A DNA stretch of 64,000 bases, taken from the NCBI RefSeq assembly GCF_009389715.1, contig NC_052395.1, positions 25,345,482 through 25,409,481 on the forward strand, given 5' to 3'. A model generated the notes under the pieces. That model did not search any database, was not told the origin of the DNA, and saw only the letters and a program-made list of their open reading frames with translations. The first letter of the stretch is position 1. Every line of letters begins with the position of its first letter. This DNA is from Phoenix dactylifera (Eukaryota; Streptophyta; Magnoliopsida; Arecales; Arecaceae). Below, one piece after another: positions 55,309-64,000 of the stretch. Both the position numbers and the translations under genes were made by a program.

Positions 55309-56700
55309 TGGTCAAATCAGATCCGATCACTGCAATTCGGCGGGCCTGGTCTCAGCTTCTTGTGTGGTCTGATTGGCCTGTAAACTAAAGGGGGAAAGGG
55401 GTACTGTGGGCCGGTGTGAAAAGGGCCTAATGGGCCTATTGGGCCCCAAATTAGGAGGTGGGGTGGGAGGCCTGATGGGCTGTGGACCCGAAAGGAGGGG
55501 GTGGTGTGGGCCTGTGTAAGAAAGGACCTGTTGGGCCCTTAAATTGAAGAAGGGGGAAGGGGATGGATTAGGTCGTAAGAGCGCGGGCCTGATAACTTGG
55601 GCCCGTGAGAAGGAACCTGGGTTTGGGGGGGGGGGGGGGGGTCGGAGGGGGGGGGGGGTTCAATACCATGTGGCCTGATGACAAAAGTTTCAACCCTTGA
55701 GGAGCCAAAAGAGGGAGGGAGAGGGGTGGCGATTGTGGGAGATTGGCCGAAGGAGGGAGAAGGGGTGGTTGGGTGTGGCCTTGGCCTGGTCGGGACAAGG
55801 ATGTTGGGGTGGAGTGAGGGTTTTGGTGTGAAGGAGAAGGGGGTGTAGCGCCGGGTGTGGGGTGCCGACTTTCTGGTGTCAAAGAGGGGGAACGAGGGGT
55901 AGTGGGGCTCGGGCGGCAACGGGGAAGAAGCGGAGAGCGGTAAGGAAGGGAGGAAGCGAAGTGTGGGGGAAGAAAGAGAGAGGGTTGTGGGGGTGGCAAT
56001 AAGGCTTGGGGTAGCGAGTGCGGAGCGGCAAAGGCGGAAGCGGCGACGACGGAGCGGCGAAGGCAGAGGCGGTCGCGGCAAAGGCAGAGCGGCGCTGCGG
56101 ACGGCCGCAGAGGAAGAAGATGAATAGTGAGTTCTCTTTTTTTTAGCTCAGATCCAATATGATTCGGGTTATTGGGCACGACCCGCTCCGATAACCCATT
56201 ACGGGTCCGTCACGTGCGTCACATGCACTTTTTTCTTTTTCTTTTCTTTTTTTAATCGAGTGAATTCGGGTTAACGGGTGCGACCCGCTTCGCTAACCCG
56301 CTACGTACCCGCTAGGTCTTCTCCTTCGCAGGTTGTTGCTGATGGTTATGCCGACTTCACCGGCAATCAGTGCATGGGGTGCAGTGGCGGAGAGGTCAGC
56401 GGTGCTCCTCTTCCGAATCCGGCCATGGGCAGTGGTGACAAGGACGCGGCCGAGGCCGAGCGCGTCCTCCTTGCTCGAGCACGGTCACGGTTGGCCGGTG
56501 GCTCGGGGAGGTCTCCTCCGTCAGATTGTGGGGCATGCGGTTGAAGCTCTCGGCGGCAAAGCTCGCGACGACGTTGGGGCGTCGGACGAGGGGATGGGGG
56601 GGAGGAACAGGGGCTGTTCGTAGGAAGGAAGGATTTCTTTTTATGTTGTTGTTTTCCCCCGTGTGAAGCTTGAACCCACGGCCCACAGTGGCCCAAAAGA
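55309..56700. other. Leader region of the CRM element with low-complexity sequence
   Basis: Contains G-runs (55626-55660), GGCGGAAGCGGCGACGA-type purine-rich text, and two related segments GGGTTATTGGGCACGACCCG (56168) and GGGTTAACGGGTGCGACCCG (56268). These two resemble ends of another small DNA element, but no flanking duplication was found. Proline-rich minus-strand frames here are composition artefacts. Confidence 0.45.
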
Positions 56701-56718
56701 AGCCTCTGATACCAATGC

Positions 56719-57110
56719 TGATGCTGGACAGCAGGGTAAGAAGAAAGAAAGAGGAGGGAGGAGAGAAGGAGATCTAGGCTTCGCACCTAGCCCTAGCCTA
56801 GGGTTTCACACCAAGGCTAAAAGAAGGGGAATCAAAATTTTTATTCATAGCATACCCTAAACGATGTACGATCCAACACATTTATAAGATTCAGAAAATG
56901 TAAAAAGACCCCAAAAAGAAATTAATCTCACAAAAACCCTCAAAGATAACAAAATACCAAAATAAGCCCTATAGGCTATCAAATAACAAAATACCCTAAT
57001 AAGCCCAAATAAAATAAAATCACTCCAACCACAATAAAACTGGCTGAGCCATCCTCATGCGGCGACTGTAGACTCGAGTGATGGGCGATCTGGCACTAAT
57101 GTCCACACTA
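56719..57110 (-). repeat. 5' LTR of the CRM element (392 bp)
   Basis: Plus strand starts TGATGCTGGACAGC and ends GTCCACACTA; beside it on the left is the primer-binding site. Confidence 0.85.
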
Positions 57111-58460
57111 GAGATCCATTGGCTTAGGGAGATATGGGCACTCAGAAGGCAACAAAGAAGCAAGACTTCGGTATAGCTGGTTAGATCAGTGTTTATGATC
57201 AGTCCATATGATATTTTATGTAGACTTATATTCAAATTTTCCCAAAGAGAATTAGGTGGTGTAAATGGTGGAATCAGTTTCATGCAAGCTATATATGAAC
57301 TGATGGAATCAAGTTCATGCAAGCTTTCTGGTTCATTTGGAAATTGCTAAATCGCACTTATGTTTGCGTGGATAGCTTGGTCGAGTTGTTAAGCATGATG
57401 GTTACAAAAACAAGCATGAGCCTCCTTCAGCAAGAAAAAAAGGGCAGGTTGCACTCAGAGACCAAGCAAACTTCCTTACATAAGAATGATGATTGACTTG
57501 AAGGCTGGTCTCAGAAAATTATGCACCTTCTTTTTTAAATGTCTTGTGTCTGTTAGCCATTCAAAGTAACCTATTATGTCTCTAAAATGGGCTGCTGCCA
57601 TGACATATAGCTTGCATTTGGATTGTAGTGGCTGAACATGGAACTGAAGCAGCTCTGATGTGGCTTTTCATAATTAAAGCAGACCTCAATGCCTAACATT
57701 TTCCATTTTCAGGTGGAGCCTGCGTGAGATACTTGTTAATGACACTCTTTTGATGGGCCTGCATAAAATTGGTTATACTAATTAGACACCTGTACTATCT
57801 TGCAACGGAGGGTAGCTCTCAGGCAGTTGATCTGGTCTTGTTAATTTTTAGGCCAGATCAGCTGCATGGTGGTGATGCTGTGAAAGCTAGCTTACCACCT
57901 TATTTCTAGTTCATCTTAGTTGTTTCACAGTCACACTGGAAAGAGCTTCCCTTACTCTTTGCTATTTATTTATACTTCTATTTGCTCTTATTAATCCAAA
58001 CTGATCTGTTCGCTGGGTGTTCAATAGATTTGTGATGCATGGCTTAGTTCTGTTGCAGGATCTTTTGACTGGATGCTTGCTTGAACAGGAATATAAACCC
58101 CAGAGTATTTTTAAAAGGAATTGCAGAGACCTTGGTTGCTTCGAAAAGTTTCATGTCTTTTTTTCTGTGGGAGAGTTTAGAGCCTGAAACCAGAACGGAA
58201 TATTCTCTACTTTTGTTATTACTTTGTTCGGTGAATACAAATAAATTTTGGAATAGGAAGTACCTAGTATGACTTATATGTTGCTCTTACTTTCTCAAGC
58301 TTATAGTCGATGGTGAACTTTAAAAGAAATGAGGTTTGTTCTGTCACAGCTGAATTTTGTTACAGTAGGCTTTGGAATCATACCACATGAATAGCCTTTG
58401 TGAAATTGAGTGTGAATATTTCTCAAATAGTTTTCTCAATGTGGTGACTCTGCTAAACCA
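57111..58460. other. Host block C, copy 2
   Basis: Second copy of 48394-50000, continuing into the NLR2 upstream region. At 58256 the sequence also becomes homologous to 10028 onward, so blocks A, B and C share this stretch. Confidence 0.65.
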
Positions 58461-60060
58461 GAAATACTTAAAAGAACAGCATAGTAACTAGTTAGAGACA
58501 GCATAGTATGAAGCCCTTAATGAAGTCGAGTATGAGGACTGGACTCAAACTCGCAAAAAAGGTTGGGTTTCAAGTCTAACCCGAGCATGCCGGCGGGTTT
58601 CAAGTACAGCCCGGCCTCGTGGGGCACCAAAATGGGATCATTGTACCTTGCCGGTGACCGGGCTGCTATGGCTATACGACTGTCCTCTTGTACCTCGCTA
58701 TTTTAGCGTTTTACCAGATCTTTATTTTAGAAATTTATTATTGCATCGTAATGGTGGTTGTCCAAGTGGATCATCATGACAGACTTTTCCCTCCACCTTG
58801 AATAGACTCAAGTTGGGGGAGAGATGCCGAAACCAAAACGTAAACCAACCAGGACCATAAAAAAAAAGCATGTAACATTCATTGTAACAGAGAAACGAAA
58901 AGGAGCTTGTAATGACTAGGATTCTTGACATTTTTCCACTGCGGAAGAAGTTCAATAGCGACTGATTCCTCTCATGGTAGCCTTTCTAGGTAATAGTGTT
59001 ATTCTGAAGAAAACTAACCCCTTGAATTTCTAGGGTATGGTCAACATCAAGGACAGCTATGTGAAATAATGGCTCGCACCATCATTGACATTATAAACTT
59101 GCTTTTGATGCACCGGTAAACACCGTCTTGCTTGCTTACCATCCACGAGCATAGGACTCTTATGCACAGGTTTAATCACACCGCTTATAATTGCACAGGC
59201 TATGAAAGTTTAACTCGAGCATGCTAGCCTGAAAAATTAGCTCGGCTTCGGGGAACGAACCGCGGACGAAAATTTTCGACTTCAAACGCCCTTCCCCCTC
59301 ATTTTCCCAACCCCTACTTTCTCTATCTCGGGTGCTCTTATACCTCGCTATCTTAATGTTGTACCAGATCATTATTTTAGAAATTTATTATTGCATTATA
59401 ACGGTCGTTGTTCAAGTGGATCATCATGACGGACTTTTTCCTCCATCCTGAGCAGACGCAAGTTGGGGGAGAGATGCCCGAACCAAAACTAAACCAACCA
59501 GAACCATAAAAAAAAAGCATATAATTTTGTCACAAAGAAAAGAAAAGGAGCTTGCAATGGCTAGGATTCTAGATATTTGTCTTTAAATCACATCAAACTA
59601 GGTCCCCACTGCAGAAAAAGTTCGATAGCAACTGATTCCTCTCATGTTAGCTTTTCTGACGTAAACTTGCAACTTGGAATCCAGCATTATCTCTAAAAAC
59701 CTGCTTTTCACCGGTAAGGAGAGTCTCGTACCTGACACGTAATATTTTATTTGATGACTTTAATGCTAATTTGAAGGAACAAGGAAAGTCCTTGAACCAG
59801 AAAGAAAACCATTTTTTTTTATGAAATTCAGCCCGGCCCACCTTGACTGGCGCTATATTTTATTCAATTGATGCATTCGTAGACGCGGTCTTCTCTTCTT
59901 TCTGTCCACTAGCATGCGGTCTTCAATTGATGCACCTTGACTGTGGTTTTAATCACACCGCTTAAAATTGCAAGCTAGGAAGAAGGCCCAGCGAGCAAGC
60001 TTCCTGTCTTCAGGTTACCGAGAACAAGACTACCACTGTGCAGCCGGAGCGTCCTCCAAT
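58256..60060. other. NLR2 upstream block B
   Basis: Matches block A without the chimeric TRIM and Mutator-like insertions. It keeps the same internal tandem duplication of promoter-like text (58680-59195 against 59340-59975). The empty site TATATTTTA of the Mutator-like element is at 59850-59858. Confidence 0.75.
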
Positions 60061-63000
60061 ATGGATATGGGGATGATCGGAACGAGGGTCGGAGGATGGT
60101 TTGCATCCTACGTCGTAAATAAACTGGCTGAGAAGGTTTCGCTGCATTTGGACGACCGATATGATCTGCTCACGGGTGCGAAGGCTATGGCGGAGGATGT
60201 GAAGGCCAGACTTCCTCGTATCCGAGCTGTGATCCAGGCAGCGGAGGGGAGGCCGATCAGGGACGCAGCGCTGGCCGCGTGGCTGAGGCAACTCAAAGAT
60301 GCTGCCTACGAGGCTGACGATGTGCTGGATGAGCTTGAATTCAAGGAGCTTCATGACAAGCTGCACGGCAAGAGCAAGGTGAGCGACTTCGTATCCCACG
60401 CTGTTAAGCTTCTCAAGCATTTTATAATGTCCGACGATGACCTGAAAAACTTGAAGAATCTTGCGGGAAATCTTGAAAAGATTTATCTTGACATCAATTG
60501 TATGGAAGAACAATTAAAGGACTACACCACAAAGCAGAGAAGTGTGACCAGAGAGACCAGCTCGATTATCCAGGACATTGTGGTTGGGAGAGACAAAGAG
60601 AGAGACATGATATTAGATGTGTTGTTGCATTTAGCTGATGAACCGGAATCTAGCATCAAATGTGGGACTGGGAGTAGTAGCTACCCGAGTCTTGGTGTTC
60701 TTCCTATAGTAGGCATTGGGGGTGTTGGCAAGACTGCTCTGGCTCAACTTATTTATAATGATGAAAGAGTAGCAAGGCATTTTGAGCTGAGGAAGTGGGT
60801 CTATGTGTCTGACAATTTTGATGTCAAGCGGATTTCTAAAGAGCTGGCATATGACTCGGTGCTCGCCCGGATCTCGGACGATAGTAGTTTGGATGGCATT
60901 CTAGGGAAAGTTGGAGATGCTACGAGGAACAAAAGGTTTTTGTTTGTCCTTGATGATGTGTGGGATGAGACAGGTAGCAAGTGGAGAGAACTCCATGGTG
61001 TCTTGACATCTGGAGCGAAAGGAAGCATGGTTCTGGTGACAACACAGAGTCCAGTAGTAGCAGAAGTTATGGGCACCATGGACCCCATAGAATTGAAGAG
61101 CCTACAGGAAGATGACTACTGGATACTTTTTGAACATTGTGCGTTTGGTGAAAAAAATCTTGAGGAAGAGCGAAAGGAAAAATTGCAAACAATAGGAAGG
61201 AAAATATCTGAAAAACTTCATGGCTTACCTCTAGCTGGGAAGGTACTGGGAAGTTTATTGAACTCCAAACTGGATGAGGATTACTGGAAGATGATCTTAG
61301 AAAGTGAGTGGTGGGAACATGAATATGTTTTGGATAATATCCTTCCATCTCTGGCTTTGAGTTACGAACACTTGAATGCAAATCTAAAGCAATGCTTCGC
61401 TTACTGTTCCATATTTCCCAGGGGCTATTGTTTGGAAAAAGATCGGTTAGTCCAGATATGGATGGCTCAAGGTTTTATCCAGAACAAGAGTCGGGTAACA
61501 ATGAGAATGGAAGACATCGGGGGTCAGATATTTGACGAATTAACTAACAGGTGCTTCTTTCTACCAACTCTGACTGACAAGTATGTGATGCATGATCTGA
61601 TAAGAGAATTGGCAGTCTATGTTTCGTTGGATGAATGCTTGGTCATCAGCGATGAGAAAGGAAAAATTCCAGAGACAATTCGCCACCTGACTCTGAGGAC
61701 TGATAAAAAAATGGATGCAATTATGGGCACGTGTAGACTTCAAAACCTACGGTCCATTTTATTCTTTGGTGATTATGATTCTGAAAAATTTTGTAGTTTT
61801 CTTGACGGCATGTTAAAACAATCAAAAAGCCTGCGTGTCTTGGATTTATCTTACAGCCAGGTAAAGCTGAAGAAGCTACCGGATGCTATCAGTGGGTTAT
61901 CACATCTACGGTACTTAGATGTCTCCTGCACTAAGATCAAACAGCTGCCCAAATCATTTGGTAGGCTTTGCCATCTTCAAGTTCTGAGGATGCGATCCTG
62001 CCATCTTAAAAGGTTACCCCAAGACGTGAACAAATTAAGCAACTTGCGGCATTTATATGGAGAAGCGGACACAATTTCTCTAATTACTGGGATTGGAGAT
62101 CTTATCAACCTTCAAGAATTAGAGGAATTCCAAGTCACAAAGAAGAGGCGACATGAGATTGGAGAGTTGAAGGGCTTGAGAAATCTTCGGAGACGGCTTG
62201 TGATCAAGAATCTTGAGAATGTCAATAGTAAGGAGGAGGCCATGGAGGCGATGTTGAAAGACAAAGAACACCTAACTGCATTGCATTTAGTCAAGAAATT
62301 AGATGCAAGAAGTCTTCCTGATGCGGAGAAGGAGATATTTGAAGGCCTCCAACCACATCCCAGTCTTAAAGAGCTGAGGATCAAGGGCTATGGAGGTACC
62401 AGATTTCCAACATGGATGGTGGAAAGCAAGTTTCTCACCAATCTAGAATTTATTTCTCTAGATTATTGTGTCAGGTTGGAGAGTCTGCCGCCACTAGGGC
62501 AGCTGCCTTTCCTCAAGGAACTTCATCTTGCCAACATGCCTGCCGTAAAACGAATTGGTCGTGAATTTTATGGTGACACTGGTGTGGCATTTCCATCCCT
62601 CGAGGCACTAACATTTAAGGACTTCAAGGAATGGGAGGAATGGTTGGAAGCAGATGGCGCACAATTTTTACCTCGCCTCCGTATATTCTACCTCCAAGGT
62701 TGCTACAAGCTAAGGAAAGTTCCCCTCCTCTTCCTGTCCTCATCGCTTGTAGAGCTCCGCATCGGATACTGGGGTGACTTTGGCAATGCACTGCCCGGAT
62801 GTTTGCAGAGTCTCACCTCTCTCACCGATCTACATCTCGTGGATTACCGCGCCCAAGTATCTCTTTGTTTATCAAATTTGAGTTCTCTCAAACATTTGGA
62901 ACTTTGGGATTGCCCGGAGATGAAGTTAGTTGGGGGGGGGTTACAGTTCCTTACTACACTTGAAAGACTAGAACTCACAAGATGTCCGAAGCTCATCGAG

Positions 63001-63468
63001 TCCTCAGAACCTGTGCAGCTCCACGAGGAGCAGGGACTGCGAACTCTTAATGGTCTCACCATAGACGACACGGTCCTACTTCAAAATCTGTGGATTCTGT
63101 TGGGAAGCCTCCCCTCACTGCAGCGGATGCATATACGTTGGTGTCATGGTATGACCAACTTTACAGGGGAACAGGAGCTATGGTTCCAGCAACTAACATC
63201 TCTTCAAAGTCTGCATATAACTGACTGCCATAGTCTTGAAAGCCTACCTATTTTGGCAAATTTTCCCTCTATCAGGAAGTTATATATACTCACCTGCCCT
63301 AAGGTTAGGGCACTGCCAGGGAATGGCGTGTCTACTTCGCTCGAAGAATTACACATCGGTGCATGCCCTTTTTTGAAGGACCGATGCCAAAGAGGAGGAG
63401 ATGACTGGCCAAAGATTGCTCACATACCTTTCATACATATTGATTCTGAAACCATACAAATGCCGTGA
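60061..63468 (+). CDS. NLR2: intact CC-NB-ARC-LRR resistance protein, 1135 residues
   Basis: Single-exon intracellular immune receptor of the RGA/CNL class; such proteins sense pathogen effectors and trigger defence. Start ATG 60061 (MDMGMIGTRVGG); the frame is open further upstream but has no ATG. Rx-type N-terminal coiled coil with DAAYEADDVLDEL (residue 80), P-loop GIGGVGKTALAQLIYND (218), kinase-2 FLFVLDDVWDE (about 293), GLPLAGK (388), CFAYCSIFPRGY, MHD within YVMHDL (510), then about 20 leucine-rich repeats to the C-terminal RCQRGGDDWPKIAHIP motif. All NB-ARC motifs are intact and no integrated decoy domain is present. NLR1 at 17474 is a close paralogue, about nine in ten residues the same by eye. 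Confidence 0.95.
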   Translation: MDMGMIGTRVGGWFASYVVNKLAEKVSLHLDDRYDLLTGAKAMAEDVKARLPRIRAVIQAAEGRPIRDAALAAWLRQLKDAAYEADDVLDELEFKELHDKLHGKSKVSDFVSHAVKLLKHFIMSDDDLKNLKNLAGNLEKIYLDINCMEEQLKDYTTKQRSVTRETSSIIQDIVVGRDKERDMILDVLLHLADEPESSIKCGTGSSSYPSLGVLPIVGIGGVGKTALAQLIYNDERVARHFELRKWVYVSDNFDVKRISKELAYDSVLARISDDSSLDGILGKVGDATRNKRFLFVLDDVWDETGSKWRELHGVLTSGAKGSMVLVTTQSPVVAEVMGTMDPIELKSLQEDDYWILFEHCAFGEKNLEEERKEKLQTIGRKISEKLHGLPLAGKVLGSLLNSKLDEDYWKMILESEWWEHEYVLDNILPSLALSYEHLNANLKQCFAYCSIFPRGYCLEKDRLVQIWMAQGFIQNKSRVTMRMEDIGGQIFDELTNRCFFLPTLTDKYVMHDLIRELAVYVSLDECLVISDEKGKIPETIRHLTLRTDKKMDAIMGTCRLQNLRSILFFGDYDSEKFCSFLDGMLKQSKSLRVLDLSYSQVKLKKLPDAISGLSHLRYLDVSCTKIKQLPKSFGRLCHLQVLRMRSCHLKRLPQDVNKLSNLRHLYGEADTISLITGIGDLINLQELEEFQVTKKRRHEIGELKGLRNLRRRLVIKNLENVNSKEEAMEAMLKDKEHLTALHLVKKLDARSLPDAEKEIFEGLQPHPSLKELRIKGYGGTRFPTWMVESKFLTNLEFISLDYCVRLESLPPLGQLPFLKELHLANMPAVKRIGREFYGDTGVAFPSLEALTFKDFKEWEEWLEADGAQFLPRLRIFYLQGCYKLRKVPLLFLSSSLVELRIGYWGDFGNALPGCLQSLTSLTDLHLVDYRAQVSLCLSNLSSLKHLELWDCPEMKLVGGGLQFLTTLERLELTRCPKLIESSEPVQLHEEQGLRTLNGLTIDDTVLLQNLWILLGSLPSLQRMHIRWCHGMTNFTGEQELWFQQLTSLQSLHITDCHSLESLPILANFPSIRKLYILTCPKVRALPGNGVSTSLEELHIGACPFLKDRCQRGGDDWPKIAHIPFIHIDSETIQMP

Positions 63469-63705
63469 AAAGAGAATTCGATGCCACTCCTACATCCATT
63501 CTTCAGGTAACCTTCAAGTTCTGTACATAGATACATGGACACGTATATATCCTAGTTACATTTTTGCATTGTTTTTGTATTAGTGACTCCAGATTACAAC
63601 TATATACAAGGATAATAGCTTCACAAAGTCCTTATTTTCTAGCTTTTTTCTTGGTTTTGTTTAGTCGGTTCATATTTCCGTAGCTTTAAGAAATATCCTC
63701 ATTAT
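63469..63705. other. NLR2 3' flank
   Basis: First 75 bases match the NLR1 3' flank (20878-20955), then the two copies diverge. Probable 3' UTR; no clear polyadenylation signal chosen. Confidence 0.5.
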
Positions 63706-63708
63706 CTT

Positions 63709-64000
63709 TTTTTGATGGAGCAGCGAAACAGCCACCCAGATTTATTAAGAAAGTAAAAATACAGGGAAGTTATAGGAAGAGGGGGGAGGTGGAAGATTAG
63801 AGGTTTGCAGGATCTGGAAACACTAAGATCAGAATAACAAAACAGAGGATCTGAAAACGCTCTTGCAAGGAAAAGGAAACCAGTCTCTGAAATTCGGCTG
63901 AGTAAAACATGAAGATGTAATTTCCTTTTACAGCACTGGATGACGCAGTCAAGGGATCTTCATGTCATCTATACCACCTGTCAGTTAATTATTAACAAGT
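63709..64000 (-). mobile_element. Probable LINE 3' end, running off the window
   Basis: On the minus strand the sequence ends AATAAATCTGGGTGGC, then GCTCCATCAAAAAAAG, a layout typical of 3' ends of plant L1-like elements with a short A-tail. No reverse transcriptase reading is inside the window. Confidence 0.4.

Larger units (their letters stand above)
50110..57110 (-). mobile_element. Decayed CRM-type gypsy element with a nested hAT MITE
   Basis: LTRs 50110-50514 and 56719-57110, perfect target duplication GAGAT (50105-50109, 57111-57115), methionine-type primer-binding site on the minus strand (TGGTATCAGAGG, about 56715-56704). The LTRs differ at many positions, so it is much older than the Del and Copia insertions. 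The right LTR ends in CTA on the plus strand where CA is expected. Confidence 0.88.

Noticed and set aside
55539..56179. Proline-rich minus-strand frames of 180 and 203 codons
   Set aside because: Overlapping frames in low-complexity purine-rich DNA within the CRM leader; no domain.

Overview
This is nuclear DNA from a flowering plant, most likely a monocot. The evidence is coiled-coil NLR resistance genes, a split plant PIG-X gene, PPR fragments, and a dense nest of plant LTR retrotransposons (Tat, CRM and Del/Tekay chromoviruses, Tork-type Copia, TRIM) and DNA transposons (Mutator-like, hAT). The element mix looks palm-like to me, but that is only an impression. Nothing bacterial or organellar was seen.

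Layout. 1-10027: a decayed Tat/Retand-type Ty3 element read on the minus strand. It has a 786-bp LTR, gag-pol with two stops and a frameshift, a 28-bp hairpin repeat array in its 3' region, and a spliced ORF on the opposite strand. 10028-20960: NLR unit A, whose promoter region carries a chimeric TRIM insertion and a 4.9-kb Mutator-like element with a 3.1-kb satellite. The NLR itself has a frameshift. 20998-23354: a solo LTR. 23409-41963: a PIG-X gene (GPI-mannosyltransferase I subunit) whose third exon is split by an intact Copia element (24358-30154). Its last intron holds a truncated CRM element (30221-34080) and a very young, internally deleted Del-type element (34465-41084). 42143-48390: a PPR336-like pseudogene, a hAT element nested in a probable MITE, and a second PPR relic. 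48394-58460: two copies of a host block separated by a decayed CRM element (50110-57110) that itself contains a hAT MITE. 58256-63540: NLR unit B, a clean duplicate of unit A with an intact 1135-residue CC-NB-LRR gene. The window ends in a probable LINE 3' end.

Function. NLR2 (60061-63468) is the only host gene that looks intact. NLR1 (17474-20877) is its broken paralogue, with a displaced promoter. Unit B serves as an empty-site reference for the insertions in unit A, so several target-site duplications can be read directly: TATATTTTA for the Mutator-like element and ATAAA for the chimeric TRIM. Others seen directly are TGCCC (solo LTR), GATTG (Del-type), GAGAT (CRM), CTTTCACC and GGCAGGCC (hAT).

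The most unusual material is structural. Short tandem palindromes or hairpins occur in the regulatory parts of several unrelated elements, and in two arrays the stem bases change in compensating pairs. The Mutator-like element combines long inverted arms, a captured Copia-like LTR fragment, a 54-bp perfect palindrome and a higher-order 21-bp satellite, all directly upstream of a resistance gene.
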